Of a stretch of DNA of 64,000 nucleotides, positions 1-9,310 are shown piece by piece. The position numbers were made by a program, and so were the translations under genes. The notes beneath the pieces are model-generated. The model did not search any database. It was not told the origin of the DNA and was given only the letters and a program-made list of their open reading frames with translations. This stretch comes from Streptomyces sp. ICBB 8177 (GTDB taxonomy: Bacteria; Actinomycetota; Actinomycetes; Streptomycetales; Streptomycetaceae), in NCBI RefSeq assembly GCF_003144095.1, contig NZ_NSKH01000018.1, positions 1,470,540 to 1,534,539 on the forward strand. The letters are read 5' to 3'. The first letter of the stretch is position 1, and each line of letters begins with the position of its first letter.

Positions 1-1491
1 CTGCCCGGTGCCGGTCAGCCGCCACGCGTTGCTCTGGCCGAGGTCCACCACGGGCAGCAGCAGGTCCAGGGTGAACAGCAGCGGGTTCCAGTGCGGCCAG
101 GCCTGCTCGTCCACCGGCGTCGGGATCGGGTGCGCCGCGAAGTACACCGTGCCCAGCGCCCACAGCACCGCCATCCACAGCGCCGCCCGCCCGGGCCGGT
201 AGCCGTAGCCGACGGTGACGTCCTGCAACCAGCCCCAGACCGTCCCGGCCAGCGGCAGCGTCTCGCGGCGTCTGCGCTGCTTGGCCAGTAGCACCTCGCG
301 GGCCTCGGAGTCCTCGCCGCCGGCCCGCAACGACTGCGCCAGCGTCTCGTACGGGCCGGGGCTGTACTCGGGCGTGGCGTCGGCGAGCCAGGCCAGGCGC
401 GCCGCCAGCGGGAAGGGGCCGCGCGCCGACAGCGTCTCGTAGACGCACCCGGTCAGGTCGATGCCGCCCGCGCCCGGCCAGCTGTCCGGGGTGTCGGTGA
501 GGGTGCCGATGCGCGCCCCGGCCAGCGAGACCCGGCCGGTCGGCGGCTCCTGGAGGGTCAGCCGCAGCTCCGGGGTCTGGACGCGGCGCAGCGACAGCTG
601 CTGGTCCCCGGCCAGCAGGAAGCTCGCGCGGTCGGCGATGATCCCGTTGCCGAACCGCCCGTCGTCCAGCCGCAGCCCGCCCTCGCACACGAACCGCCGG
701 GTGCGCACCCCGGCCGGAGGAGTGCCCCCGCCGGCCGGACCGCTGAGGTGGCCGGAGCTGAGGTAGAGGGTGTGCTCCACGGTGACCCGGGCGGCGTTGA
801 GCGCGTAGCGGCCGTGCGGATTGCGCAACGTGCTGCCGCGCAGCGAGAGCCGTCCGCCTATGCGGGCGCTGCGCAGGCTGAACTCGCCGTCCGCGCACAG
901 CAGTTCGGCCTCCACGTCCTGCGCGACGGTCAGCCCGTCGGCGGCGACGCAGTGGCCGCTGCGGCCCCGGCCGACGACCAGACCGCTGATCAGCAGGTCG
1001 GTGCCGACCTTCGCGTCGGTCAGCCGGATGCCGCCGGGCACCTCGCAGTGCGCCAGGCACAGGTCGCCGGAGGTGGCCACCCGGGCCGCCTCGACCCGGG
1101 GGACGGCGCAGCGGATCATCCGCAGGGTGGTGAACCGGCACTCCGGCAGCAGCACCTGGGCCTCGAAGCGGCAGTCGCGCAGCTCCACGTAGGGCAGGAC
1201 CCTCCCGCCGGAGAGGTTCAGCTGCCCGGTGACGAGGGCGCCGGAGAGCTTGAGCGCGGCGACCCGGCCCGGCTCGGCGGGCGGCCCGTCCAGCAGCAGC
1301 CGGGCGATCACCTCGGCACGCACCGCCCGCGCCGGATCGGCCGCCGCGCCAGGACCACAACCCGCGGCCTGACCGCCCGTCCCGCCCGCCTCGCGCAGGT
1401 CGTGGCCGTCGCCGCGCCGGAACGCCGTCCACACGGCGGTCTCGGTGGGCGTGAGGTCCTCCGGTGTCGCGGCTCGCGCTGCCTGGGTCAT
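1..1491 (-). CDS. Membrane-associated pentapeptide-like protein (often annotated 'oxidoreductase'), 3' end outside window
   Basis: The gene reads leftward from the ATG at 1491-1489 and runs off the window at base 1, so only the first 497 residues are visible. The N-terminal ~330 residues contain repeated short beta-like units such as LSGALVTGQLNLSG and SARIGGRLSLRGS, spaced like a degenerate pentapeptide or right-handed beta-helix repeat. Near residues 445-465 there is a hydrophobic stretch (AALWMAVLWALGTVYF), consistent with a membrane segment in the C-terminal part. Related Streptomyces proteins are commonly annotated 'membrane-associated oxidoreductase', but no nucleotide-binding motif is visible here, so the enzymatic label is doubtful. 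The gene is divergent from hisD across a palindrome-rich spacer. That this is a real gene is nearly certain; its function is unknown. Confidence 0.8.
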   Translation of the reverse strand, partial: MTQAARAATPEDLTPTETAVWTAFRRGDGHDLREAGGTGGQAAGCGPGAAADPARAVRAEVIARLLLDGPPAEPGRVAALKLSGALVTGQLNLSGGRVLPYVELRDCRFEAQVLLPECRFTTLRMIRCAVPRVEAARVATSGDLCLAHCEVPGGIRLTDAKVGTDLLISGLVVGRGRSGHCVAADGLTVAQDVEAELLCADGEFSLRSARIGGRLSLRGSTLRNPHGRYALNAARVTVEHTLYLSSGHLSGPAGGGTPPAGVRTRRFVCEGGLRLDDGRFGNGIIADRASFLLAGDQQLSLRRVQTPELRLTLQEPPTGRVSLAGARIGTLTDTPDSWPGAGGIDLTGCVYETLSARGPFPLAARLAWLADATPEYSPGPYETLAQSLRAGGEDSEAREVLLAKQRRRRETLPLAGTVWGWLQDVTVGYGYRPGRAALWMAVLWALGTVYFAAHPIPTPVDEQAWPHWNPLLFTLDLLLPVVDLGQSNAWRLTGTGQ

Positions 1492-1551
1492 GGCTGCGTC
1501 CCCTCCGCCAGCCGCCCCCTGGCCCGGCTCCCGGCGCTCCACGAGGATCTG

Positions 1552-1608
1552 GCGATCGCTTCATCAGCTGATCGTTCCGTACGGTGATCACATGGTCTGG
1601 GTGATCAC
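1552..1608. promoter_or_regulatory. Cluster of five short perfect palindromes between divergent genes
   Basis: Five perfect 8-10 bp palindromes lie within 57 bp: GCGATCGC at 1552-1559, ATCAGCTGAT at 1563-1572, CCGTACGG at 1577-1584, and GTGATCAC at both 1584-1591 and 1601-1608. The two GTGATCAC copies start 17 bp apart. The cluster is just upstream of the leftward membrane-protein gene and about 150 bp upstream of hisD. It looks like an operator region, but no regulator can be named. Confidence 0.4.
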
Positions 1609-1745
1609 CGGGATCGCACGCTAGACCGCGCGAGGAGTCCGCGCTGCCCCGGATGGCCGAAACCGGCCACCCCCGGACAGGCCGTACGGATCACACGCCG
1701 CGTCTCACCCAGTGGAGGCCGGCCCCGGTCGCGGCGCGGCATCTC

Positions 1746-1751
1746 TACACT
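1746..1751 (+). promoter_or_regulatory. hisD -10 hexamer, leaderless start
   Basis: TACACT lies 7 nt before the hisD GTG and no Shine-Dalgarno sequence is present, so transcription probably begins at or next to the start codon. No clear -35 element is seen. Confidence 0.5.
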
Positions 1752-1758
1752 TGAGACC

Positions 1759-3090
1759 GTGATCTCCCGAATCGACCTGCGCGGCGACGCCTTCGCGAGC
1801 AGCCTTCGCGACGGCGCGTTCGACCGTGACCTGCTGCCCCGTGCCGAACTCGACGTCGAGGCCGCCCTGGAGAAGGTGCGGCCGATCTGCGACGACGTGA
1901 AGCATCGCGGCACCGCGGCGCTGATCGAGTACGCGGAGAGGTTCGACGGCGTGCGGATCGACCGGGTCCGGGTGCCCGAGACGGCGCTGAAGGAGGCGCT
2001 GGACGGGCTGGATCCGGCCGTACGCGCAGCCCTGGAGGAGTCCGTCCGCCGGGCCCGGCTGGTCCACGGCGAGCAGCGCCGCACCGACCACACCACCCAC
2101 GTCGTCCCCGGCGGCACGGTGACCGAGCGCTGGGTGCCGGTCGAGCGGGTCGGGCTGTACGTGCCCGGCGGCCGCGCGGTCTACCCGTCGTCCGTCGTGA
2201 TGAACGTCGTGCCCGCGCAGGAGGCGGGCGTCGGCTCGCTGGCCGTCTCCTCCCCGCCGCAGGCCGAGCACGGCGGTCTGCCGCACCCCACGATCCTCGC
2301 CGCCTGCGCCCTGCTCGGCGTGGACGAGGTGTACGCGGCCGGTGGCGCGCAGGCGGTCGCGATGTTCGCGTACGGCACCGCCGAGTGCCGTCCCGTCCAG
2401 TTGGTCACCGGACCCGGCAACATCTGGGTGGCGGCGGCCAAGCGCCTGCTCAAGGGCCGCATCGGCATCGACGCCGAGGCCGGACCCACCGAGATCGCGA
2501 TCCTCGCCGACGCCACCGCCGACCCCGCGCACGTCGCCGCCGACCTGATCAGCCAGGCCGAGCACGACACGCTGGCCGCCGCCGTCCTGGTCACCACCTC
2601 CGTCGAACTGGCCGAGCAGGTCGAGACCGAGCTTGCGCGGCAGACCGCCGCCACCAAGCACACCGAGCGGATCACCGAGGCGCTGTCCGGACGGCAGTCC
2701 GCGATCGTGCTGGTCGACACCCTCGACCAGGGCCTGACCGTGGTCGACGCCTACGCGGCGGAACACCTGGAGATCCAGACCGAGGACGCCGCCGCCGTCG
2801 CCGCCCGGGTGCGCAACGCCGGCGCCGTCTTCGTCGGCGCGTACGCGCCGGTCTCGCTCGGCGACTACTGCGCGGGCTCCAACCACGTGCTGCCCACCGG
2901 CGGCTGCGCCTGCCACTCCTCCGGCCTGTCCGTCCAGTCCTTCCTGCGCGGCATCCACGTCGTGGACTACACCCGCGACGCGCTCGCCGAGGTCGCCCAC
3001 CACGTGGTCACGCTCGCCGAGGCCGAGGACCTGCCCGCACACGGTGCGGCCCTCAAGGCACGGTTCGGGTGGAAGGTGCCCACTTCGTGA
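1759..3090 (+). CDS. hisD: Histidinol dehydrogenase HisD
   Basis: HisD carries out the last two steps of histidine synthesis, the NAD-dependent oxidation of L-histidinol to histidine, in the cytoplasm. The 443-residue length is normal. Family signatures are clear: the [11 protein letters not shown] segment, [14 protein letters not shown] with the dinucleotide-binding region, and [12 protein letters not shown]; the C-terminal [15 protein letters not shown] carries the usual zinc/histidinol residues. The GTG start at 1759 is preceded by TACACT at 7 nt and no ribosome site, so it is probably translated from a leaderless mRNA. It is the first gene of the his operon and overlaps hisC by four bases. 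Confidence 0.97.
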   Translation: MISRIDLRGDAFASSLRDGAFDRDLLPRAELDVEAALEKVRPICDDVKHRGTAALIEYAERFDGVRIDRVRVPETALKEALDGLDPAVRAALEESVRRARLVHGEQRRTDHTTHVVPGGTVTERWVPVERVGLYVPGGRAVYPSSVVMNVVPAQEAGVGSLAVSSPPQAEHGGLPHPTILAACALLGVDEVYAAGGAQAVAMFAYGTAECRPVQLVTGPGNIWVAAAKRLLKGRIGIDAEAGPTEIAILADATADPAHVAADLISQAEHDTLAAAVLVTTSVELAEQVETELARQTAATKHTERITEALSGRQSAIVLVDTLDQGLTVVDAYAAEHLEIQTEDAAAVAARVRNAGAVFVGAYAPVSLGDYCAGSNHVLPTGGCACHSSGLSVQSFLRGIHVVDYTRDALAEVAHHVVTLAEAEDLPAHGAALKARFGWKVPTS

Positions 3091-4187
3091 CCCGGATCGA
3101 CGACCTGCCCATCCGGGACGAACTGCGCGGCCAGTCACCGTACGGCGCCCCGCAGCTCGACGTGCCGGTGCGGCTCAACACCAACGAGAACCCCTACCCG
3201 CTGCCCGAGGCACTGGTCCAGCGGATCGCCGAGCGCGTCACGGACGCCGCCCGGCAGCTCAACCGCTACCCGGACCGCGACGCGGTCGAGCTGCGCACCG
3301 CGCTCGCCGCCTACCTCACCCGCACCGCGGGCCACCCGGTCACCACCGCGCAGGTGTGGGCCGCCAACGGGTCCAACGAGGTCATCCAGCAGTTGCTGCA
3401 AGCCTTCGGCGGGCCCGGGCGCACCGCGATCGGCTTCGAGCCCTCGTACTCGATGCACGCCCTGATCTCGCGCGGCACCGGCACCGGCTGGATCGCGGGC
3501 CCGCGCCGCGAGGACTTCACCATCGACCTGGCGGCCGCCACCGACGCCATCGCGAAGCTGCGGCCCGAGGTGGTCTTCGTCTGCTCGCCCAACAACCCCA
3601 CCGGCACCGCCGTCGACGCCGAAGCGGTCCTCGCGCTGTACGAGGCCGCGCAGGCCGCCCGGCCGTCCCTGGTCGTGGTGGACGAGGCGTACGGCGAGTT
3701 CTCGCACCGCCCCTCGCTGCTGCCGCTGATCGAGGGCCGCCCCAACCTGGTGGTCTCCCGCACCATGTCCAAGGCGTTCGGCGCCGCGGGCCTGCGCCTG
3801 GGCTACCTGGCCGCCGACCCGGCCGTGGTGGACGCCGTCCAGCTGGTGCGGCTGCCGTACCACCTGTCGGCGGTCACCCAGGCCACCGCGCTCGCCGCGC
3901 TGGAGCACACCGATACCCTGCTGGGGTACGTCGAGCAGCTCAAGGCCGAACGCGACCGCATCGTGGCCGAGCTGCGCGCGCTGGGCTGCGAGGTGACCGA
4001 CTCGGACGCCAACTTCGTGCAGTTCGGCCGCTTCGAGGACGCGCACGCCGCCTGGCAGGGCCTGCTGGAGCGCGGTGTGCTGGTGCGGGACAACGGCGTA
4101 CCGGGCCGCCTGCGGGTCACCGCGGGCACTCCGGCGGAGAACGACGCGTTCCTGGAAGCGGTGCGCGAACTCAAGAAGGGGCAGTGA
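3087..4187 (+). CDS. hisC: Histidinol-phosphate aminotransferase HisC
   Basis: This PLP enzyme transaminates imidazole acetol phosphate to histidinol phosphate. The GTG at 3087 overlaps the hisD stop (GTGA) and follows GGAAGG, giving 366 residues, the usual size. N-terminal [12 protein letters not shown] is the family opening, [10 protein letters not shown] holds the PLP-pyridine aspartate (about D199), and [17 protein letters not shown] holds the Schiff-base lysine (K229). Translational coupling on both sides places it firmly in the his operon. Apparent longer reading upstream in this frame lies inside hisD and has no coding support. Confidence 0.97.
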   Translation: MTRIDDLPIRDELRGQSPYGAPQLDVPVRLNTNENPYPLPEALVQRIAERVTDAARQLNRYPDRDAVELRTALAAYLTRTAGHPVTTAQVWAANGSNEVIQQLLQAFGGPGRTAIGFEPSYSMHALISRGTGTGWIAGPRREDFTIDLAAATDAIAKLRPEVVFVCSPNNPTGTAVDAEAVLALYEAAQAARPSLVVVDEAYGEFSHRPSLLPLIEGRPNLVVSRTMSKAFGAAGLRLGYLAADPAVVDAVQLVRLPYHLSAVTQATALAALEHTDTLLGYVEQLKAERDRIVAELRALGCEVTDSDANFVQFGRFEDAHAAWQGLLERGVLVRDNGVPGRLRVTAGTPAENDAFLEAVRELKKGQ

Positions 4188-4192
4188 GCACG

Positions 4193-4783
4193 ATGAGCCG
4201 CGTCGGACGCGTGGAGCGCAGCACCAAGGAGACCTCGGTCGTCGTCGAGATCAACCTCGACGGCACCGGCATGGTCGACGTCTCGACCGGCGTCGGCTTC
4301 TACGACCACATGCTCGACCAGCTCGGCCGCCACGGTCTGTTCGACCTGACCGTCAAGACCGACGGCGACCTGCACATCGACAGCCACCACACCATCGAGG
4401 ACACCGCCCTCGCGCTCGGCGCCGCCTTCCGGCAGGCGCTCGGCGACAAGCGCGGCATCGTCCGCTTCGGAGATGCCTCCGTCCCGCTGGACGAGTCGCT
4501 GGCCCAGGTGACCGTCGACCTGTCCGGCCGCCCCTACCTGGTGCACACCGAGCCCGAGGGCATGGCCCCGATGATCGGCTCCTACGACACCACCATGACC
4601 CGGCACATCCTGGAGTCCTTCGTGGCCCAGGCACAGATCGCCCTGCACGTCCACGTACCGTATGGACGCAACGCCCACCACATCGTCGAGTGCCAGTTCA
4701 AGGCGCTCGCCCGGGCGCTGCGGTACGCCTCGGAGATCGATCCGCGGCAGACCGGGATTCCTTCGACCAAGGGTGCGCTGTAA
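4193..4783 (+). CDS. hisB: Imidazoleglycerol-phosphate dehydratase HisB
   Basis: HisB dehydrates imidazole glycerol phosphate to imidazole acetol phosphate. The protein has 196 residues and the two manganese-binding repeats of the family: [14 protein letters not shown] in the first half and [18 protein letters not shown] in the second, with [16 protein letters not shown] near residue 35. It is the monofunctional actinobacterial type, without the phosphatase domain of enteric HisB. The ATG at 4193 is preferred, with AAGGGG 11 nt upstream. A GTG at 4184 that overlaps the hisC stop would add three residues and cannot be excluded. The TAA stop is followed immediately by the ATG of the next microprotein. 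Confidence 0.97.
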   Translation: MSRVGRVERSTKETSVVVEINLDGTGMVDVSTGVGFYDHMLDQLGRHGLFDLTVKTDGDLHIDSHHTIEDTALALGAAFRQALGDKRGIVRFGDASVPLDESLAQVTVDLSGRPYLVHTEPEGMAPMIGSYDTTMTRHILESFVAQAQIALHVHVPYGRNAHHIVECQFKALARALRYASEIDPRQTGIPSTKGAL

Positions 4784-4936
4784 ATGAGCAAGGGAGCCAC
4801 GCTCTTCATCCTGCTGGGACTCTTCCTGGCCGGTGGCGTCTACTCCTTCTGGAAGCAGAAGATGTCCAAGAGCATGATCACACTGGTCGCCATCGGCTCC
4901 GTGATGTCACTGGCCGCCGGCCTCATGCGGCTGTAG
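4784..4936 (+). CDS. 50-residue two-helix membrane microprotein in the his operon
   Basis: The ATG directly abuts the hisB stop (TAAATG) and the TAG is at 4934-4936. The 50-residue product starts [17 protein letters not shown], has a short basic loop with WKQKMSKS, and a second hydrophobic stretch ([17 protein letters not shown]). This predicts two transmembrane helices joined by a positively charged turn. Third-position GC bias is high throughout, and the position between hisB and hisH argues for co-translation. I do not recognise a named family. Small ORFs in Streptomyces amino-acid operons, such as trpM, are known, so a regulatory or transport-linked role is possible but is inference. Confidence 0.7.
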   Translation: MSKGATLFILLGLFLAGGVYSFWKQKMSKSMITLVAIGSVMSLAAGLMRL

Positions 4937-4965
4937 CGCCACCCGGGACACCGAAGGGACCCCAG

Positions 4966-5601
4966 ATGAGCAAGCGCGTGGTCGTCTTCGACTACGGCTT
5001 CGGCAACATCCGCTCCGCGCAGCGGGCCCTGGCCCGGGCCGGCGCGGACGTCGAGATCACCTCGGACTACGACACCGCCATGGCCGCGGACGGGCTGCTG
5101 GTGCCCGGGGTCGGCGCGTTCGCGGCCTGCATGACCGGGCTGCGGGCCGCGCGCGGCGACTGGATCATCGACCGCAGGCTGTCCGGCGGGCGCCCGGTGA
5201 TGGGCATCTGCGTCGGCATGCAGATCCTCTTCGCCCGCGGCGTGGAACACGGCGTGGAGACGGAAGGCTGCGACGAGTGGCCCGGCACCGTCGAACCGCT
5301 GCGCGCCCCCGTCGTGCCGCACATGGGCTGGAACACCGTCCAGGCACCGGACGACTCGGTGCTGTTCGCCGGGACCGACCCCGAGGAGCACTACTACTTC
5401 GTGCACTCCTACGGGGTGCGCGAGTGGGAGCTGCGGGTCACCAGCGACAAGATCCGCGCCCCCCGCGTCACCTGGGCCACGCACGGCGAGCCGTTCGTCG
5501 CCGCCGTGGAGAACGGGCCGCTGTGGGCCACCCAGTTCCATCCCGAGAAGTCCGGCGACGCGGGCGCGCGGCTGCTGGCCAACTGGCTCGGCACGCTCTG
5601 A
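4966..5601 (+). CDS. hisH: Imidazole glycerol phosphate synthase subunit HisH (glutamine amidotransferase)
   Basis: HisH hydrolyses glutamine and passes ammonia to HisF. The 211-residue class-I amidotransferase has its nucleophile in GICVGMQ (C82) and the His/Glu of the triad in FHPEKSG (H192, E194). The opening [13 protein letters not shown] is typical. The ATG at 4966 follows a GAAGGGACC ribosome-binding stretch about 8 nt upstream. The gene lies 29 bp after the membrane microprotein, and its partner hisF is three genes downstream, with priA and a RidA gene between them. Confidence 0.97.
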   Translation: MSKRVVVFDYGFGNIRSAQRALARAGADVEITSDYDTAMAADGLLVPGVGAFAACMTGLRAARGDWIIDRRLSGGRPVMGICVGMQILFARGVEHGVETEGCDEWPGTVEPLRAPVVPHMGWNTVQAPDDSVLFAGTDPEEHYYFVHSYGVREWELRVTSDKIRAPRVTWATHGEPFVAAVENGPLWATQFHPEKSGDAGARLLANWLGTL

Positions 5602-5705
5602 AGCCCGTCGCCCGCCCCGCCGGCCCGCCCGGCAGTCCCGCCTCCGGCTCCGGCCCGGCACCCCCGTCCGGCACCCCGTTCGACACCCCTAGGACATCCG
5701 CAGAC

Positions 5706-6431
5706 ATGACCCGCCTCGAACTCCTCCCCGCCGTCGACGTCCGGGACGGCCAGGCCGTACGGCTGGTGCACGGCGAATCCGGCTCCGAGACCTCCTACGG
5801 CGACCCGCTGAGCGCGGCGCTGGCCTGGCAGCGGGCGGGCGCCGAGTGGCTGCACCTGGTCGACCTGGACGCCGCCTTCGGCACCGGCGACAACCGCGAG
5901 CGCATCGCCGAGGTCGCCCGCACGATGGACATCAAGGTCGAGCTGTCCGGCGGCATCCGCGACGACGACAGCCTCGCGGCGGCGCTGGCCACCGGCTGCA
6001 CCCGGGTGAACCTCGGCACCGCCGCCCTGGAGGCCCCCGAGTGGGTCGCCAAGGTCATCGCCACCCACGGCGACAAGATCGCGGTGGGCCTCGACGTGCG
6101 CGGCACCACGCTGCGCGGCCGCGGCTGGACCCGTGACGGCGGCGACCTCTACGAGACGCTGGCCCGCCTGGACTCCGAGGGCTGCGCCCGCTACGTGGTC
6201 ACCGACATCGCCAAGGACGGCACGCTGGCCGGGCCCAACCTGGAACTGCTGCGCGACGTCTGCGCCGCCACCGACAAGCCGGTCGTCGCGTCCGGCGGCG
6301 TCTCGTCCCTGGACGACCTGCGGGCCATCGCCGGTCTCGTGCCGCAGGGTGTGGAGGGCGCCATCGTGGGCAAAGCCCTCTACGCCAGGGCGTTCACCCT
6401 CGAAGAGGCGTTGGAGGCAGTGTCCCGATGA
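5706..6431 (+). CDS. priA: Phosphoribosyl isomerase PriA (HisA/TrpF bifunctional)
   Basis: PriA is the actinobacterial (beta-alpha)8 isomerase that acts on both ProFAR (histidine) and phosphoribosyl anthranilate (tryptophan). The 241-residue protein has catalytic D11 in LPAVDVRDG, the second acidic residue in [12 protein letters not shown] (about D171), and GRGWTRDGG, whose W141/R143 correspond to PriA-type substrate-switching residues. Half-barrel phosphate loops are LSGGIRDDD and [10 protein letters not shown]. No trpF is found with the trp genes in this window, which fits the dual role. It lies 104 bp after hisH; a TAGGAC about 10 nt before the ATG region could be an internal promoter. It overlaps the next gene by ATGA. 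Confidence 0.95.
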   Translation: MTRLELLPAVDVRDGQAVRLVHGESGSETSYGDPLSAALAWQRAGAEWLHLVDLDAAFGTGDNRERIAEVARTMDIKVELSGGIRDDDSLAAALATGCTRVNLGTAALEAPEWVAKVIATHGDKIAVGLDVRGTTLRGRGWTRDGGDLYETLARLDSEGCARYVVTDIAKDGTLAGPNLELLRDVCAATDKPVVASGGVSSLDDLRAIAGLVPQGVEGAIVGKALYARAFTLEEALEAVSR

Positions 6432-6832
6432 CCGACACCCCCGCAGTGCGGCGCGTGCAGAGCGACAGTCCGTGGGAGGAACGGATCGGCTTCGCCCGCG
6501 CCGTCGAGATCGGCGACCGGGTCCTGGTGGCCGGCACGATGCCGCTCACCGACGGGGTGCTCCAGGGCGAGGGCGACCCGTACCTCCAGACCAAGATCGC
6601 CTTCGGCAACGCGCTGGAGTCGCTGAGGCAGTTCGGCCTGGACGCCGGCCATGTCGTCAGGACCCGCATGTACCTCACCCACGCCCGGGACGTGGAGGAC
6701 GTCGGCCGCGCCCACAAGGAGCTGTTCGACACCGTCCGGCCGGTCGCGACCCTGGTCGTGGTCTCCGGCTTCGTCGACTCCCGGGTGCTGGTCGAGGTGG
6801 AGATCGAAGCCTTCCGAGGAGACACCCCGTGA
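6428..6832 (+). CDS. RidA family protein (YjgF/YER057c/UK114)
   Basis: The 134-residue product is a RidA-superfamily protein. RidA enzymes deaminate reactive enamines and imines formed by PLP enzymes. Visible family features are [13 protein letters not shown], the [15 protein letters not shown] helix, and [11 protein letters not shown] near the C-terminus, whose arginine corresponds to the substrate-carboxylate-binding Arg of active RidA. The ATG overlaps the priA stop and its stop overlaps the hisF GTG, so it is translationally coupled between the two. A role in quenching reactive intermediates around HisC or the his pathway is inference; it may be a non-deaminase paralogue. Confidence 0.9.
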   Translation: MTDTPAVRRVQSDSPWEERIGFARAVEIGDRVLVAGTMPLTDGVLQGEGDPYLQTKIAFGNALESLRQFGLDAGHVVRTRMYLTHARDVEDVGRAHKELFDTVRPVATLVVVSGFVDSRVLVEVEIEAFRGDTP

Positions 6833-7593
6833 GCCTGGCCGTCCGGGTCATCCCCTGCCTCGACGTGGCCGGCGGCCGCGTCGTCAAGGGCGTCAACTTC
6901 AAGAACCTGCGGGACGCCGGCGACCCCGTCGAGATGGCCAGGGTCTACGACGCCGAGGGCGCCGACGAGCTGACCTTCCTGGACATCACCGCCTCCTCCG
7001 CCGACCGCGAGACCACCTACGACGTGGTCCGGCGCACCGCCGAGCAGGTCTTCATCCCGCTCACCGTGGGCGGCGGGGTGCGCACCGCGGAGGACGTCGA
7101 CCGGCTGCTGCGGGCGGGCGCCGACAAGGTGGGCGTCAACACCGCGGCCATCGCCCGGCCCGAGCTGATCCGGGAGATCGCCGAACGGTTCGGCAGCCAG
7201 GTGCTGGTGCTGTCGGTGGACGCCCGGCGCACCGAGGCCGGCACGCCCTCCGGCTACGAGGTCACCACGCACGGCGGGCGGCGCGGCACCGGGATCGACG
7301 CGGTCGAGTGGGCGCACCGCGCCGCCGAGCTGGGTGCCGGGGAGATCCTGCTCAACTCGATGGACGCGGACGGCACCAAGGACGGCTACGACGTCGAGAT
7401 GATCGCGGCGGTGCGCAAGCACGTCACCGTGCCCGTCATCGCCAGCGGCGGCGCCGGCGCCCTGGCGCACTTCCCGCCCGCGATCGACGCGGGCGCCGAC
7501 GCGGTGCTCGCGGCCTCCGTCTTCCACTTCGGGGACCTGCGGATCGGCGAGGTCAAGCGCACCCTGCGGGAGGCGGGCCACCCGGTGCGGTGA
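6829..7593 (+). CDS. hisF: Imidazole glycerol phosphate synthase cyclase subunit HisF
   Basis: HisF is a (beta-alpha)8 barrel that uses ammonia from HisH to make imidazole glycerol phosphate and AICAR. The 254-residue protein shows [16 protein letters not shown] with the first catalytic Asp, [14 protein letters not shown], and [15 protein letters not shown] with the second catalytic Asp; [13 protein letters not shown] is the second phosphate loop. The GTG at 6829 overlaps the RidA stop (GTGA), and an AGGAG sequence lies about 8 nt upstream. It ends the operon and is followed by a small stem-loop before a convergent gene. Confidence 0.97.
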   Translation: MSLAVRVIPCLDVAGGRVVKGVNFKNLRDAGDPVEMARVYDAEGADELTFLDITASSADRETTYDVVRRTAEQVFIPLTVGGGVRTAEDVDRLLRAGADKVGVNTAAIARPELIREIAERFGSQVLVLSVDARRTEAGTPSGYEVTTHGGRRGTGIDAVEWAHRAAELGAGEILLNSMDADGTKDGYDVEMIAAVRKHVTVPVIASGGAGALAHFPPAIDAGADAVLAASVFHFGDLRIGEVKRTLREAGHPVR

Positions 7594-7596
7594 CCC

Positions 7597-7612
7597 GGCC
7601 CTTCCGTGGGCC
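7597..7612. terminator. Weak stem-loop after hisF
   Basis: GGCCC at 7597-7601 pairs with GGGCC at 7608-7612 across a 6-nt loop, between the convergent hisF and TIGR03085 genes. The stem is short and there is no U-tract, so this is only a weak terminator candidate. Confidence 0.25.
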
Positions 7613-7633
7613 GTGCCGCGTTGGCCGTGCCAC

Positions 7634-8269
7634 TCAGATGCCGAGCTGCTTGGCGGTCTCCAGCTTGCCGATGGCCTCCTGCTCGCCGTCCAGCTCGACC
7701 CGGGCGGCGCTCAGACGGCCGAAGGCGAACAGCGTCAGCTCCGCGGGCTCGCCGGTCGCCGTCACCACCGGCGTGCCCCGGTGGGCGACCGCGGTCTGCC
7801 CGTCGGGCCGCCGCAGCACCAGGCCGACCGGGGCCTTGCGCCCCAGCACCCGGGCCGCCTTCTCCAGCCGCTTCCACAGCAGGTCGGAGAAGACCGGGTC
7901 GATCTCGCGGGCCGTCCAGTCGGGCTGGGCGCGGCGGACGTCCTCGGTGTGCACGAAGAACTCGACGCTGTTGGCCGCCTCGTCGATCTGCTTGAGCGCG
8001 AACGGCGACAGCTTCGGCGGGCCGGTGCGGATGAGCCGGATCAGCTCCTCGTAGGGGCGCTCCGCGAACTCCTGCCGGATCCGCTCCAGCCGGGCCGCCA
8101 GCTGCGGGATGACGAGCCCGGCCGCGGCGTCGCCGCGCCGTTCGCGTACCACCACGTGGGCGGCGAGGTCGCGTGCCGTCCACCCCTCGCAGAGCGTCGG
8201 GGCGCCGGGACCGACGCTCTCCAGCAGATCGGCGAGGAGCAGGCGTTCACGGCGCGCATGAGTCGACAT
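7634..8269 (-). CDS. TIGR03085 family metal-binding protein (DinB/maleylpyruvate-isomerase-like)
   Basis: The 211-residue leftward protein resembles actinobacterial TIGR03085 proteins with the mycothiol-dependent maleylpyruvate isomerase N-terminal (DinB-like four-helix) fold. The candidate metal ligands are the His in [19 protein letters not shown] near residue 38 and the Glu/His pair in [18 protein letters not shown] near residues 103-107. Known relatives use mycothiol or bind divalent metal, but the substrate here is unknown. The ATG at 8269 has TAGGCT six bases upstream on the leftward strand and no ribosome site, so it is probably leaderless. It converges on hisF. Confidence 0.85.
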   Translation of the reverse strand: MSTHARRERLLLADLLESVGPGAPTLCEGWTARDLAAHVVVRERRGDAAAGLVIPQLAARLERIRQEFAERPYEELIRLIRTGPPKLSPFALKQIDEAANSVEFFVHTEDVRRAQPDWTAREIDPVFSDLLWKRLEKAARVLGRKAPVGLVLRRPDGQTAVAHRGTPVVTATGEPAELTLFAFGRLSAARVELDGEQEAIGKLETAKQLGI

Positions 8270-8275
8270 GGCACG

Positions 8276-8281
8276 AGCCTA
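8276..8281 (-). promoter_or_regulatory. -10 hexamer for the TIGR03085 gene, leaderless start
   Basis: On the leftward strand TAGGCT ends six bases before the ATG at 8269. There is no Shine-Dalgarno sequence. Confidence 0.45.
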
Positions 8282-8320
8282 CGACGGCGCCGCCGCGGGC
8301 GGCCACGGCGGCGCGGCGGC

Positions 8321-9202
8321 TCACGGCAGCGGCGCGGTCAGCTGCTTGCCGTCCCTGCCGTGGCTCTTCGTCAGCGAGCAGGACACCATGTCCTGGTCAC
8401 CCATCTGATACGTCGCCAGGTCCGGGAAGAGCACGTAGGTGTAGTAGTCGTCGCCGTCCTCGGGTATGGACTCCATGCGCCGGCCGATGTCCGATTTGCA
8501 CACGGCGAACGCCTTGTCCCGCAGGTCGGTCTCGCTGGCGACGACCCCCGTCAGCTTCTCCTCGGAGACCACCTCCGCGTAGTGCGGCGTGTCGCAGGAG
8601 CGCCTGGTGATCACGGTGACCTTGCTGTCGAGCCCGGGCGAGTCGAAGCAGTCGCCCGCCGAGAGCTTCACGTGCGGGACGACCGGCCGCGAGGACGCGG
8701 GCGCCGGGCCGGTGTCGCCGGAGGACGAGCCGCCCGGGTCTGCGCCCGCACCGTCCGCGGGCCCGGCGGCCGACGGGCTCGTCACCGGGGCGGGCGAGTC
8801 CCCGGCGCTCGCCTGATCGCCGCCGGAGCCGCTGCCCAGCCAGGCGAGGGCGCCGCCGACGATCGCCAGCACCACGACCGCGCCGACCACCGCCCCGGCG
8901 ATCTTCGGGCCCCTGCCACCGCCCGGCGGGGGCGGGGGCGGGGGCGGGGGCGGGGGCGGCGGGGGGTAGCCGCCATATCCGTATCCGCCCGGCCCGTAGC
9001 CACCGGGCACGCCGCCACCGGGGCCGCCCGGCGGGTATCCGCCCGGCCCGTAGCCACCCGGCGGGCCTGCGTAACCGCCCGGCGGGGGCGGCTGCTGACC
9101 ATGGCCACCCGGGTCGCCTGGCGGGGGCGGGCCGAAGCCCTGCGGCGGGCCGAAGCCGCCGGGAGAGGGCGGCGGCGCGTCGTTCGGCGGAGGGAAACTC
9201 AT
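8321..9202 (-). CDS. Pro/Gly-rich membrane protein with septum-formation-like C-terminal domain
   Basis: The 293-residue leftward protein begins [18 protein letters not shown]. Its first ~92 residues are Pro/Gly/Tyr-rich, ending in an uninterrupted polyproline run of about 14 residues. One transmembrane helix follows ([23 protein letters not shown], residues ~100-122). A Ser/Gly/Pro linker then leads to a C-terminal domain (~185-293) with four cysteines (GDCFDSP, RRSCDTP, AVCKSD, MVSCSL), matching the pattern of PF13845 'septum formation' domains. The topology suggests a disordered cytoplasmic tail and an external disulfide-bonded domain. CATGCT six bases before the ATG may be its -10. Its function is not established. 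Confidence 0.8.
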   Translation of the reverse strand: MSFPPPNDAPPPSPGGFGPPQGFGPPPPGDPGGHGQQPPPPGGYAGPPGGYGPGGYPPGGPGGGVPGGYGPGGYGYGGYPPPPPPPPPPPPPPGGGRGPKIAGAVVGAVVVLAIVGGALAWLGSGSGGDQASAGDSPAPVTSPSAAGPADGAGADPGGSSSGDTGPAPASSRPVVPHVKLSAGDCFDSPGLDSKVTVITRRSCDTPHYAEVVSEEKLTGVVASETDLRDKAFAVCKSDIGRRMESIPEDGDDYYTYVLFPDLATYQMGDQDMVSCSLTKSHGRDGKQLTAPLP

Positions 9203-9298
9203 GTGCGAAGCATGCCGTACGCCACTGACGACGGGGCACCCGGGACGGTCCAACTCCGGCCACCGCACGGCGCTTTCCCGTACCGCCCCGGAACCGGT

Positions 9299-9304
9299 CA
9301 CAAT
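9299..9304 (+). promoter_or_regulatory. hisI -10 hexamer, leaderless start
   Basis: CACAAT lies exactly six bases before the hisI ATG at 9311, with no ribosome-binding site between. Confidence 0.5.
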
Positions 9305-9310
9305 GGGGGC

